This document shows positions 47,717 through 59,070 of a DNA stretch of 64,000 bases, piece after piece. Position 1 is the stretch's first letter; every line of letters begins with the position of its first letter. Source of the DNA: Oreocharis arfaki (lineage: Eukaryota; Chordata; Aves; Passeriformes; Paramythiidae); assembly GCA_013398015.1 (NCBI GenBank), contig VZRR01006606.1, positions 43,527-107,526 on the forward strand. Reading direction: 5' to 3'. The position numbers were made by a program, and so were the translations under genes. The notes below the pieces were generated by a model. It saw only the letters and a list, made by a program, of their open reading frames with translations, was not told where the DNA came from and did no database searches.

Positions 47717-48160
47717 CCTGGGTAGGGCTGGTTTTAAAAATGAACAGGTTTTCTCCATCTTACTCAACATATGCCATCCTGGACAACTTCTGTGTCATGC
47801 CAGCCAATGTTTGCGGTGGACTCTGCAATGCACAGTCTACCATCGCATCCTGATTATCTGTGTGTTTGTGGTTTCTGTACTTAATGTTTCACTAGAACCA
47901 GCAGCTCTTAATGTGAACTTAGTGATGACAGGTACACTAAAATATACATGTCCTTGAAGAAAAAGAAAATTAGGTTTTGTTTGAGGCTTTTGTTAAGAAC
48001 TGATGTCAAATGAGATTCTGAAGAGATGTGCAGAGGTGGGTCCCACCCTCCCATCTGCAGCTCCCATGCTATGCCTGTCCTCAGGAATTGAAGGAATGGG
48101 CATCTTCAAACTGCCCAGACTGGTGGTTTACTCCTGCATGCATCAAGATGGATGTATGGA

Positions 48161-48220
48161 GGCAGGGTGGAACTAGATGATCTTTACAGTCCCTTCTCAC
48201 CAAAACCATTCAATGATAAT
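48161..48220 (+). mobile_element. CR1 LINE 3' tail, short
   Basis: In sense orientation: ggcagggtggaactagatga, then tctttacagtcccttctcac, then caaaaccattcaatgataat. This follows the CR1 3' terminus with scattered substitutions. Strong 5' truncation. Confidence 0.85.
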
Positions 48221-49198
48221 GACATATATTCATGTATTGGCAACTATGATATCCTCAGTATAATGGTTTGATATTTGCCAATAAAATTAAAATATAAGTT
48301 TGCATATTAGTAATAAAATAATGTAAAATAATGTTTGAATGTTGGCTTGTAGAACCATTGGAAAATTCCTTGGCCAAAATACGATGCAGAACAATAAACA
48401 ATTTCAATAAGCATGAGCATATGAAGAAGAACATTTTAAAAGATAAAATAATTTGCCTTTACATAAAATTATCGTGATACTAAGCACTGATTAGTTTTTA
48501 AAATTTAATATAACAATCCTGATTTCTAATATACTTTCCATCAACCTGATAAATATTCATGTTACTTTAGTGCTGTCACACAGAGACAAGCAAACCTGAC
48601 ATACAGCTCACCAAGATGCAAAATCTGAGCATTAAATGTATGCATTAGAGAAAGGGCATTCAACTATGACTGTGTAACTCTGAGCTCTGTTTAGTGTGGT
48701 TTCAGAAGAGATAGGCAAAGCACCAAGGATATTTAATAACAACATTAACAAGGGCAACAAATTTTATTTCTGTTTTCTGCAACTTAGCAGCCAATTTAGT
48801 ATTTCAGAAGTATTAAAGATTCCTCTGTTTAAGATGTGGACAGCAGTAAAATGCTTACAAACATGCAGATTACTCACATTAGCTTGTTAAACTTGTATTT
48901 TCATCAGTCCTTCTGAAATAATAGATATTTTAGGTACCTACTATTCTCTCCTGATTCCTCTGTGTAGGATTTTCAGTGATTGACTTTAGCATATTCAAGT
49001 ATACTTTCACAGTGTACTAAGTGAATTTCCCTAGCTTTTCAGGAACTGCTTTTCTCCTTTGTCAGACAAATGAAGATAGATTTAAAGCATTTCTGCTACT
49101 GACCCAATGTTGGCATTCTAGTGAGACAATCTGATTCAGCTGATACAAACCAAAATAATACCAGTAATGAGGGATTAAAAATTAAACTTCAATTTGAC
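48221..49198. other. AT-rich unique sequence, no gene recognised
   Basis: About 1 kb of AT-rich sequence between two CR1 fragments. Nothing recognised. Confidence 0.55.
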
Positions 49199-49577
49199 TA
49201 CTAGAATATCCTGAGTTGAAAAGGATTTATAAGGATCATCAAATCCAACTCTTAGCCCTGCACGGGACCGTTCCAAAATCACACCATGTGCCTGAGAGTG
49301 TTGTCCAAATGCTTCTTGAACTCTGTCAGGCTTGGTTCTGTGACCGCTTTCCTCGGGAACCCATTCCAGTGCTCAACCACCCTCTCTGTGAAGAACCTAT
49401 CTCTAATATCCAACATACACCTCCCATGACACAACTGCATGCTTTTCCCTTGGGCCCTGTCACTAGTGACCAGAGGAAACAGGTGAAACAGGCCCTTCTG
49501 TTTTCTCCTTCTGTGGAAGCTGTAGACCAAGACAGGCAACCCTGTAACAGGGCCCACATGACAGCAAGTTTGGGTAG
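49199..49577 (-). mobile_element. CR1 LINE 3' fragment, CR1-J-like, reverse strand
   Basis: The forward strand begins tagaatatcctgagttgaaa and continues through aaggatcatcaaatccaact, accatgtgcctgagagtgtt, tgtccaaatgcttcttgaac and attccagtgctcaaccaccc to gaagctgtagaccaagacag. This is the reverse complement of a CR1 3' end whose wording ('ctgagttg', 'gccctgcacgggac', 'tgcctgagag') differs from the common tails elsewhere in this window and resembles CR1-J. It is 5'-truncated near 49577, and the ORF2 C-terminal codons are still open. Confidence 0.88.
49279..49557 (-). pseudogene. CR1 ORF2 C-terminal fragment (reverse transcriptase protein end)
   Basis: The reverse strand is open for 92 codons and ends at a TGA that fits the natural ORF2 stop. 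The residues LDIRDRFFTERVVEHWNGF and, further on, PSLTEFKKHLDNTLRHMV match the conserved C-terminal block of CR1 ORF2 (usually R-K-x-F-F-T-x-R-V-V-x-H-W-N-x-L-P, then P-S-L-x-x-F-K-x-x-L-D). These residues lie downstream of the catalytic RT domain. The first codon of the open frame is GTG, not an ATG, because the element is truncated. It cannot make a working protein and has no promoter of its own. The intact frame marks this as one of the younger CR1 copies here. Confidence 0.85.
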
Positions 49578-50129
49578 ACAGATCCCTAAATGGGATAAAT
49601 GATACAGGAATTCCTACTTTTGAATACCCAGCATTAAGTTATGAAAGTCTCCATGATGCGAAGATTGACTGAAATAAATTTAATCTACAAAATCACACTA
49701 GTCAGAAATTGTTTTGGTGGATTAACAGTGCCACAGAGGGATTAAGCCATGTATTAGGAATTATCTGTGTCTTTTCACCTTCATTCATAATAACTGAAGC
49801 TATCATAAGCTCCATATCACATGCTTCAGGTAAATTGATCATACATCTACACCAGATCAGATAAAATCTGTACTTCTATTTGATACGGCAATGCACAGAT
49901 CTAATATTTACAAGCATAAAATTGTGGTCTAAATTTAGTTGCAGTTGCTATTCACAGTTTAAGTCTAGTTACTCAGTAATTTCTCCTGCTTTTCCTTATT
50001 TCCTTAAAACCTCATTGATAATTGCTATCCACATGCCCTGTAATGATCCTGAGCTCCATCAAATGCTCATGTAACATGGGGTGTGCATGGTCCGTCTCAG
50101 GAAGGCTCCGTGTCAGGTAGTCCTTCAAT
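49578..50129. other. AT-rich unique sequence, no gene recognised
   Basis: Roughly 550 bp between two oppositely oriented CR1 copies. Nothing recognised. Confidence 0.55.
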
Positions 50130-50561
50130 ATGAGTCACCAAGATGCTCAGAGGGCTGTAGCATCTCTCTTGTGAAGACAGGCTGAGAAAGCTGGGGTTGT
50201 ACAGCCTGGAAAAGAGAAAGCTCCAGGGAGATCTTATTAACAGCCTTCCAGTACTAAAGGGGCTTATAAAAAGGAGGGAGAGTGACTTTTTACAGGAGCA
50301 GATAGCAATAGGACAAGGGGGAACAGTTTTAACCTAAAGATGAGAGATTTAGATTAGATGTTAGCAAGAAATACTTAGTGTGAGGGTGATGAGGCACTGG
50401 AACAGTTGCCCAGAGAAGCTGTGGATACCCCATCCCTGGAAGTGTTCAATCCCAGGTTAGATGGCCAGCACCCTTGTTTAATGGAAGGTCTCCTTGCCCA
50501 TGGCAGGGGGTTTAAGGTCCCTTCCAATCCAAACCATTGTATGATCCTGTGATTCTGTGAC
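50130..50561 (+). mobile_element. CR1 LINE 3' fragment, longest of the common type
   Basis: The sense order is well kept: gagtcaccaagatgctcaga, gaagacaggctgagaaagct, gttgtacagcctggaaaaga, aacagccttccagtactaaa, tttagattagatgttagc, gatgaggcactggaacagtt, agagaagctgtggataccc, ccatccctggaagtgttcaa, cccatggcagggggtttaag, and cttccaatccaaaccattg with a gattctgtga end. Compared with the usual tail, about 17 bp (the gttggaactagatgatc block) are deleted between 'ggcaggggg' and 'tttaaggtccc'. The 5' truncation is near 50130. No usable coding frame. Confidence 0.95.
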
Positions 50562-53500
50562 TATAGAGAGACAGGTCTGAATGGAATTCCTGTTCTAAAC
50601 TCTTAGGCTGAGGGTGACTGACTTAAATGCATGTTAAGTACACTGCGAAAATAGGCATTTATGACAATTTTTAGTCAGGTGACACAGCATGTCTTTCAAA
50701 GGCATAGAATAAAAATATTATATCTCACTTGAAGGAGACTTCCTAAGGAATTAGGAAGAACTTTCATTATTAAATAAAACTCTAGTCTGCATAGCTTTTG
50801 TTATACCTCTGAAAGTGCAAATTTTCCATGAGTCCACTGCATCAGTAGTTACTCATTGTTGTGGTTCCTTTTATTTAGCTGAAAATGGTACTGGCATTCT
50901 CTGTCAGTATTAAAGGCCCCACAGTAATGGCTGTAGTTATCTAAGATAAACATAAGAATTGTTCTCAATTTTCATTGCCTCTTACTCACATTCACTTTTA
51001 AATTTGGGTTTTGATCACAGCATCACTAACAATCCTTTCCACTACTGCTGGAATCTTTTACTATGTTTTCTTTAATTTTCATTCTAATTTCCCCTAGGAA
51101 TTTAATTTTTGAGACTTATGAGTCTTAAAAAGAAGCAGTCTCAATCCTGAAATTGCCAGATTGAGATGAACAGAAGTGTTAATACACTTGCAACCACATT
51201 TCAGTGTGTACATGGCTATGGGCTGTGATGATTTCACTAACTGGGGCATTTGACTGGTCAGGAAAGAAATACAGACTTTGAATTGTCACAAGGCAAGTTG
51301 TTTATTCTTCCTCTAATACTCAGGATCCGAGAAAGGAGACCAGGTGTAAGGAGAGAAGCAGAAGAGCTTGTATCTTACCTAAAAACTGAGCAATCATCAG
51401 TCTTTACCTTCTCTTGACAAGGTTGAGGGAAAATCAGAGATTGGAACTGGCTGGCTGTAGCTTTAGGGATCATGAACATACCTGTCTCACCCCAAAGCAA
51501 GGAAGGTATCCCACATTCTTCTTATGACAAAGACAATAGATACCACACAAGGCAAGCAAGCTTCATGTGCACTCATAGCTCAGGAGGAAAGGGGAAGAGG
51601 GCTTAGGGCAGCCAGGAGTCAAACGTCAGAAGTGAAAGAGAGTAGTAGTAGCTGTGTAAATCTTTCCTCAAGAAAAGTACCAGAGAACTCTTTTTTTTTC
51701 TTTTTTTCCTTTTTTTTTTCTTTTCTTTTTTTTTTCCTGAAGTACATACTAAGCCCTTCCCAGCCCTGCAGTACCGAAAGCTTGTGCCAAGTTATGGACA
51801 TGTAATATACAATGTAGCTTGACATTTAATCCCATATGAGAGACTTGTATAAGCCTTCACCTGATCACCCGAACCAATGGTCTCATAACAGCTGGCTGCA
51901 GTCTGGCTTACATTATCACAATGCACAGAAACAAGAGCAAAGCTCATTTCATTGGTATGATGGGGTCACTGGCATTTGGCAGATGTTAGACTAAGCATTA
52001 TTGATCAAACACACAGAAAGTGGTAGAACACAAGGATGATGAAACACTTTTTGGCAATTTGACAAATGCACTGCTTCTTTGAGTTGGGTTGCTCATCCAT
52101 ACATGACATCTACACTCACCAATACCTGAAGACAGGATGGCAATGTATGGAATAATACGAAAATTTTTGCCTGATCTTTTCTTCCTCAAAAAACATATCA
52201 AACATACAAGAGAGCCTGACTGCATCAGAATTATACTAATTCCTACTATATAGAGCCTTTTGCACCATTTCTCATCGTTTATCCATTACCTTAACTCATT
52301 CAAAACCCATGTTTAAAACACTCTGAAAGAGGCAATCAGCACTCTGCATTTCAGTTATACAACTAAATGTGTTGTTACTTGAAGAATGTTCACCTAATTA
52401 TATTGTTCATATTTATACCAGATATGAGAAATAACCAGCATTGACAGTTTATTTTAAGATTTACATGTTTGGTATTAAATGATGCTGGGTTTAGAAAGCA
52501 AGAAAGTTATGGAAGAAGTTTAGAAAACATGTGTTAGCAATTATTATTATCATTAGGCAAACAATTTCTGTTTACAGTAGTACCTCTGATAATAAGCAGG
52601 AATAGGTAAAAACTTCCTGAAACCATGAAAAGTAATGAAATTGTCATTGTGCCATAAATCTCCATTCTTAAGTTTTTCAATTGCCAGCTTTGCTAAGTGG
52701 AAGATACATTATTTTTTCCCACGGCAGGATTAGAGAGCAATATGAAAACAATTATTATCTGTGGATTTCTTATTCCTATTCTTTTACTGCACCTTAAAAC
52801 ATCAGCTTATACCAAGTGGTTGTTGCTTAAAACTAAATTACTGTGTCACAACAATTTCAGGTTTCCTGTTGCAGGCTGGAAAGTCAGACCCTGTCTCTGT
52901 AAACCTACAAATGTACTGAAAACATTTAGATAAATCAGAATCATTAAAAATAAGGTTTGAAAAAATTAGGGGCATTCACCATTTCATGAATCTTCATTGG
53001 TTTGGGATCCACAAGGGAAGAATGACCTAAGATTGCATGTGTAATGCTTTAAAGACCCGTGGGGTTTACACAAGCCTGAGAACTCAATATACTTCAAGGC
53101 ACTGCTCAATGCTTATGTAGTCATGGAATTTGAACTATCTTACATTTGCACAAATGGGCAGAGAGATTTTTAAATTTTGTCATGTATCTCCATTGAAGAA
53201 GACCGGTAGCTTCCTACAAGCTTTTATTGCAAAGAACATGATTATAGGGATATTTTTAACTCAAAATTTCACTACCATGCCGAAAGTTCTCACAGCACTA
53301 CCCTAGCTCTGTGATCCTCAGGAGATGCACAAATTTCTGTACTACTGTTGCCCAAGTGTAGCTTTAAGTCACTTTATCTCCCACAGAGTTACAGTCATGC
53401 AGGTGACTTCATGAAGCCCTGGTAGGTACAGGAAGGCTTCAGCACCTGAGGGTCAGCCTGCTACTCTGTTCCCCTTGGTACTCAGATATTTTGGTCAGAA

Positions 53501-53640
53501 GTTAAATCCTCTGGCCTTCGGTGAGGTCTGAGCATGATCCCTGCACTGCCTTCCCAGGCTGGGAGCAGTAGACAGTGTTCCTGAGCCATAGTCTTTAATA
53601 GCAAAGAGATAATGGTACTGCCACCAGCAGCAAGGCAGTA
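50562..53640. other. AT-rich unique sequence, no gene recognised
   Basis: No exon or repeat family recognised. It contains a polypyrimidine tract (51689-51738). A reverse-strand AATAAACAAC motif near 51295-51304, in a slightly purine-rich patch, might belong to another old LTR, but I could not define ends. Confidence 0.5.
51689..51738 (+). repeat. Polypyrimidine (T-rich with C) tract
   Basis: Fifty bases of T interrupted by single or paired C (T9, T7, T10, T4, T10). The opposite strand is polypurine, and the Lys/Glu-rich reverse frame across it is an artefact. Confidence 0.93.
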
Positions 53641-53702
53641 TCACAGAATCACAGAATCATTAAGGTTGGAAAAGACGTCTAAGATCACTGGGTCCAAACA
53701 TC
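53641..53702 (-). mobile_element. CR1 LINE 3' tail, reverse strand (different subfamily wording)
   Basis: The forward strand reads atcacagaatcacagaatca, then ttaaggttggaaaagacgtc and taagatcactgggtccaaac. This is the reverse complement of a CR1 3' end with a duplicated attctgtg-type terminus. The 'ggttggaaaagacctctaag' wording belongs to a CR1 type unlike the other copies here. Only about 60 bp remain. Confidence 0.85.
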
Positions 53703-54773
53703 AGCAAACAGCTGAAGAGGCACAACTATTTCAGTAAACCCAGCTGGAGAAGAGTGGGAAGGTTTCCTTCCCTGCTTCATTGAGAGCAAGTTGCACTTTT
53801 GTTCCTCCACTTGATGGCTGACATGACAGAGAAAGTGTTATGAGAGGAACAGCCCATGCAAAGTGCTTTCTATCAATAAATGAGAAGTAGCAGACACTTT
53901 CTGAAGAAAACCACTTCTCAGTAATGAAGATGACAGAACTAGTGCAGCTTAGCTTGGCGGCTTTCTGCTGCCACAGAAATCAGGGCACAAATCAGTCTTC
54001 TGAATGACAGGCCAAAAGTCCTATCAGGACGTATTTAAGAGCAGCTGTAAATATTAGATATGTTCTTTTTAACACGGTGAAGATTAAAACAAGCCTATGT
54101 TATCAATTTGCCTAAAGAGGCCCAACACAAGAGAACTGGGTGGTGTTGTCCCACTGCATGAGATGATGATAACGTGCAAAGTCAGCCTGGACAGCAGTAT
54201 TTTAAAATAAAAGGCCAATTTCTTCCCCTTATTAAATAGATAGGGAGATGAGGAACACCGTGCTAATCCCACAGGGAACTCAAGCTCCTCTGTGTTGCCC
54301 TTGTACCTTTTCCTATAGGAGAGACTGGTGGAACCACACGCCCTGACACTGGGACGCAGGACACTCCACTGCAGCTCCCATATCCCTCCCTGACCTTATT
54401 GAAGCTCCGAACTGTCACAGATGCAGCAGGACAAAAAGAACAAGTTGTGCCCTTTCCTCATCCTATTTTTCAACTTTCTTGAGAATAGAAACTTCCAGTT
54501 CAGAGTTTATGCTATCAAGGGTGTCTATGCAGCAACCAATTTTTGGTACTACTGTAAATTAAATAATGGCCTTCAAAATCCTATAGCCTGGCTTGCTGAT
54601 TTGGCCCTGAGAATCCAAATCCATTGTAAAATTTCCTCTTCTTTTGCCTTCCAATAACCCATTTAATATCAGCTACAATCTATCTTTTACTGTAAAAAAC
54701 CCCCAGAAAAATGTGTCATGGATTCAACTGAAAACCACATTTTAACATGAATCATAAATTTTCTAAACCTTCT

Positions 54774-54789
54774 CCCCCCCCCCCCCCCC
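54774..54789 (+). repeat. C16 homopolymer
   Basis: Sixteen consecutive C bases, the longest C run in the window. Confidence 0.93.
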
Positions 54790-55321
54790 TTAAATTATTC
54801 TCTGGATAACGAATCAGATATTCTTTTATTAGCATTTTTCATTTCCAAGCCTTTTAATACATAGAAATAATATTTTCTAGAAAAAGACAGCTCTTAGACA
54901 ATGAAGAGACATTAAATTGTAGATTTAAAAATTCCCTTTCTACCGAAAGTCCATGTATCTATATTGAGAGGCTAACAGAACAACTGTGCTGCCTCAAGAT
55001 TCATTAAATGCTGATCTCACGCACAGACAGGCAAGAGAGAAAACAAGGAAGGGAACCTTTTGAATATTTCATTAACTCTGATATTCAATTATTATAACAA
55101 TGCCACTCAGGAGGGCTTGCACTGAATATTGTTAGAGATGGGGATTTAAAGAAAATGATAACTGACCAATTTGAAGACTCACAAAATTGTTTTTCAGTTT
55201 CAATAATAACATGGAAACAGGAAAAAACTGTTTATATTACATTAAAATTCTCAGAATTTGAAGCAAGGTCACTTAAAACCAAAAATTGAAACTTCCCCTA
55301 TTTTTACATGAATAATGACAA

Positions 55322-55340
55322 ATATATACATATATATATG
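55322..55340 (+). repeat. Short interrupted (TA)n microsatellite
   Basis: Alternating TA interrupted once by a C. Simple sequence. Confidence 0.85.
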
Positions 55341-55984
55341 ATTTCTGTATTTTTCCATAATGAAACATATACTCAAAAGGAATAATTTATTTTTCTTTCT
55401 TTAACCTCACCAGAGCCTACTTAGAGTGGCTTTGTTCAAATTATTCAAATTTTTCACATTATTATATTTCTTCTCAAAATTTTTGAAATTGTCGACTATT
55501 ATCCTGTAGATTTTGGTCGCCTGCAGCAAGACTTTTCCTTTTAATTATTAATAGGCACGTTTTTATTTTTCATTAACTAGATGTCTACAATATAAACATG
55601 TCCTATGCCATGTCATTAAAAGCCCTTGGCAGAAGTCATCTCTAAATGGCTCTTGCTTAAAGTGATGTTTCCTGCACTTTACTTCTCCCCCTCTTAAGAT
55701 AGCTAGAACTTGAAATGAAGAAATGGTAAGGCTTAATGCCTTATCATTAAGCTAATTAGAAGAAGAACTGCTAATTCTGAGTGTAAATTAGTAATAGTAG
55801 CTACAACATACACCCAAGGAAGGAAATCCTGTATCTCAGCTGATGGAAAACCACTTATCAGAGGCACGGCAACTGTGGGAAAAAATTTACACTTTTATTT
55901 TCACAAGTATGTAACTTAACATCAATAAGGGGTTTTCCAAAATATGTACATGCCTACTATTCAGTGGAATCCACAACTGTTTGG

Positions 55985-56101
55985 TGCAGGACCTCGAGCA
56001 ACCTGGTCTAGTAGAAAGGGTCCTTGACCATGACAAGGGTATTGTAATGAGATGATCTTTAAGGTCCCTCTCAACCCAAAGCATTCTGTGATTCTACGAA
56101 T
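55985..56101 (+). mobile_element. CR1 LINE 3' tail
   Basis: In sense orientation: cctcgagcaacctggtctag, then tagaaagggtccttgaccat, then gagatgatctttaaggtccc and tctcaacccaaagcattctg with a gattctacga end. It follows the CR1 3' terminus with several substitutions. Strong 5' truncation. Confidence 0.92.
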
Positions 56102-57971
56102 GCTTGTTACATTTACATTTTCACAATCATGCCCAGAGTTCAATGCACATATGAGAAAAGACAGGAGGTTGCTGTTGTCAATTTTTACTTTTCAAACTCT
56201 AATTATTTAGCAGTCTCATCTTTGATAAAAAGATCAGATGTCTCAGCCACAGGTGCTAGTTATCCAATTACACAGAAAGCACATCTCTATTTTGCAAAGC
56301 ACAGTTAAGGCACACATTTCACTTGCTGAAAGCCAATTTCCCTCAATTTCACTGACTTCAGAAATAGTGGGTGAGCAAAACTGTCCCTAAACCACAAGGA
56401 GAGCAAAACCAGCCCAACACAATCCTTTTATCTGCAGCTAACAGTTACGTCCCATTAATGTCCTCTGAAAAAAAATTCACCCAAATCCCACTCTGAAGCT
56501 CAGGTATGACAAAATTATGTTCATCAGAAGTGAGTCCACATATGAAAAATGTGTCTCTTCTGCACTTAGCCCTAACTTCAGCCTAAGCTGATGCAGTGTG
56601 GTCACACATAGCCACTTGTGAAATTACTGCTAATGTTTAAAGGTCTTACAACAAACTTTATTCCAAGATTCAGGAATTCTGATAATACTTCTGAAGTCTG
56701 TCCAAAAAAACCCATCCTGAACAAAAAATCCAACCCAAGTGCACATGAGTTCAGATGCTCAGAAAGTTTTAACCAAATTCTTAGGCTCTCCATCTGTAAA
56801 ACTAAGATGAGAATACCCATGTTACCTACCAGGGCTGTCAGGAATTCTTTGGCTAATATTTGTGTAGAGCCAAGTGTCAAAGTTGCCCTTTGATGCTGAT
56901 TTTGTCAAAATTCTTACTATCCAAGGCCACAGTTCAATAAGGCTTGAAAACAAACTGCCCGCTACCAAATAGGACACAATATGATAGACTGCACTTGAAA
57001 AATAGCTTTAAAGAAACATTTGTATTTGCAGGTAACAGGACCTCTCTGTATAGAATGACTGTGCTTATTCCCTCCAAATATAATAGACACAATAGACTTA
57101 AACAAATAGATATAATTTCATCTGATTTTTTTCAGAGAAAAGGACTTTGTTCACATAACATTGAGAAAGACTATTTTATTATACCTGTTTTCATCAACAT
57201 GGCTATTGGAAAAGATATTTAGTGGAAAAGCTAGATATGCATTCAAATTTTTTCTCTTAATGGATAAAACTGATACAAACCTATAAATTCCCTTTATTTT
57301 CAATATAACCATTTCATTTCAGCTAAAACCATGTTTATTAAGGGTTCAGTGATTGAAGATAAAACAGTTGTTAACTACTATTGACAAATGATTGCTTGGG
57401 GACTCCTGCTCATCTAATAAAGTAAATCTGATCTCCTCACATTTCTCCTGGCTATCACACCATAAACTACTTTTATGGCATCTTCTGTGCAATGCATCAC
57501 CAGGCACTTTACATTATAAAAATAATCAGCAGATAAAACACCACTATATCTTATAACACTGACATAAAATTCAACATCGAGTAAAGCCTAAATCAAAAGG
57601 TAAGTTTTCTGCATCAATTTGCAAACTAAGAGAAACATGCACTGCTTGTACTTGAGGATGGAAGAGAAGTCCAGTGATATGGAGCAGGGCAATTCCAAGC
57701 TGAGATTTGATACAACTTGCACACAAGCCTTATAAGTTACTTTGAGAGATTTCAAAGAGCCCAACTCATATAGAATGAGAATGTCAGATGTGAAGCCCAT
57801 GTAATGCACAGTCAGTTTTCTAAGAATACAGGTTTTAAATGTGTGCTAGCGCCTTGGCCAAAAGTAATTACAATTCTTTCAAAACTGATGATTGCTTGCA
57901 TTATCTCTGTTTTGGAAACTAATAAGCAGCTGTTTCTTTCGCTACAGGAGTGGTAAAATAATTTTACTGAA

Positions 57972-57994
57972 CCACTGAGAAGGCAGAGAGGTAA
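57972..57994 (+). repeat. 23-bp dispersed direct repeat, copy 1
   Basis: The sequence starting ccactgagaaggcagagagg is repeated identically for 23 bases at 58879-58901. Weaker similarity (about 7 of 11 bases) extends upstream of both copies. Confidence 0.9.
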
Positions 57995-58878
57995 AAATGG
58001 TTTGGAAGGTAAATTTAACTCAGCTAAAACCTGATAAGAAACAAAATTACTTACCACTTCAGATATCTTGAAGATAACAACCTAATCTAACGTTTTATTT
58101 CAGAAATTTTTCTCAGGTACTCCCACCAACAGTACTCCCACCCTCACTTATCAGGATTTATTTATAATTACACATAGTCAAACCAATCAAATATATCAGT
58201 GAAAGATACAGAAAAAAATCACCTGTGTACACTTACAGTTGAAAGAGATTGCAATACTTAGTGTTAACAAAAATCCTCATCTATAGAAACAGCACTTGTG
58301 CAGTAGTGATTATCAACCAAGTTTTATGTGCAAAATTCAAAACTCATATACATTAATCTCCAGTGTATTTCAGGGAAGAAGGACCTTTAAAACCTCATCA
58401 ACAATGAAATAGAAGTCAGGACTTGTTGAAGTCCAAGATGTAAAACAATACTATTCCATAGTTGGAGAAAAGAAGGGAATTTGAGCTAAAATATCTTTAA
58501 AATATTTTAAAATAAACAGTGCAAAAGACACACCTCATGTTGAAAAACAACAGTGTAGCAAGTTCTCCAACGTGGGATGAGGATACAGCACAGGCATCGT
58601 AACAGGACTTTCTACAGTGCAGACACCACTAGGTGGGCTGTATGTGTTAACAAAACCAGCCTGGAGAGTTTCCATAAAAATTATCACATGGAAATATTTT
58701 TAACTTGTAAAATCAAATTAAAAGACTTCAGTCAGAGGAACAAGTAGTAATGGATCAGAGAGGGAAAAGGGATTTGAGACAGCATCACCAAAGGATAGCC
58801 ATGCCGATTAGAAATGATAGAGCCTTTAATAATAAAACAAGAACTTCTGAGGTCTACATTCAAGTCTAATTCATTGAG

Positions 58879-58901
58879 CCACTGAGAAGGCAGAGAGGTA
58901 A
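58879..58901 (+). repeat. 23-bp dispersed direct repeat, copy 2, abutting the ambiguous base
   Basis: Identical for 23 bases to 57972-57994 and 907 bp downstream of it. It ends exactly one base before the only ambiguous base in the window (58902), where the similarity stops. Confidence 0.9.
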
Positions 58902-58902
58902 N
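58902..58902. other. Ambiguous base (n)
   Basis: The only non-ACGT character in the window. It may be a one-base gap placeholder or an unresolved variant. Confidence 0.95.
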
Positions 58903-59070
58903 CCCACTATTTATTATTAAATAAAGTTATTTTATTATCAAAGTATTATAACTGAATTTACAACTCAACAGTCAACATCTATTCAAACACTGAAAAAATT
59001 ATAATTTTATACTATACAATCAATTCTTCATAATTTTATAATTATAATGTAATTTTATTCTTCTACATCC
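58903..59070. other. Very AT-rich patch with short palindromes
   Basis: Nearly all A and T, with repeated ttttattat, ataatttta and ataattata motifs just after the ambiguous base. No function is inferred. Confidence 0.7.

Larger units (their letters stand above)
43665..48160. other. AT-rich unique sequence, no gene recognised
   Basis: No recognisable exon or repeat family over about 4.5 kb, apart from a 30-bp tandem duplication (47391-47444) and a TAAAA microsatellite (47697-47716). The 127-codon forward frame 46397-46780 and the 110-codon reverse frame 46847-47179 show no domain. Confidence 0.55.
53703..55984. other. AT-rich unique sequence, no gene recognised
   Basis: No exon or repeat family recognised. 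It contains a C16 run (54774-54789) and a short TA-rich microsatellite near 55322-55340. Confidence 0.55.

Noticed and set aside
51270..51520. Possible third LTR (reverse-strand AATAAACAAC near 51295)
   Set aside because: Only a polyadenylation-like motif and mild composition bias. No TG/CA ends or duplicated target site could be found.
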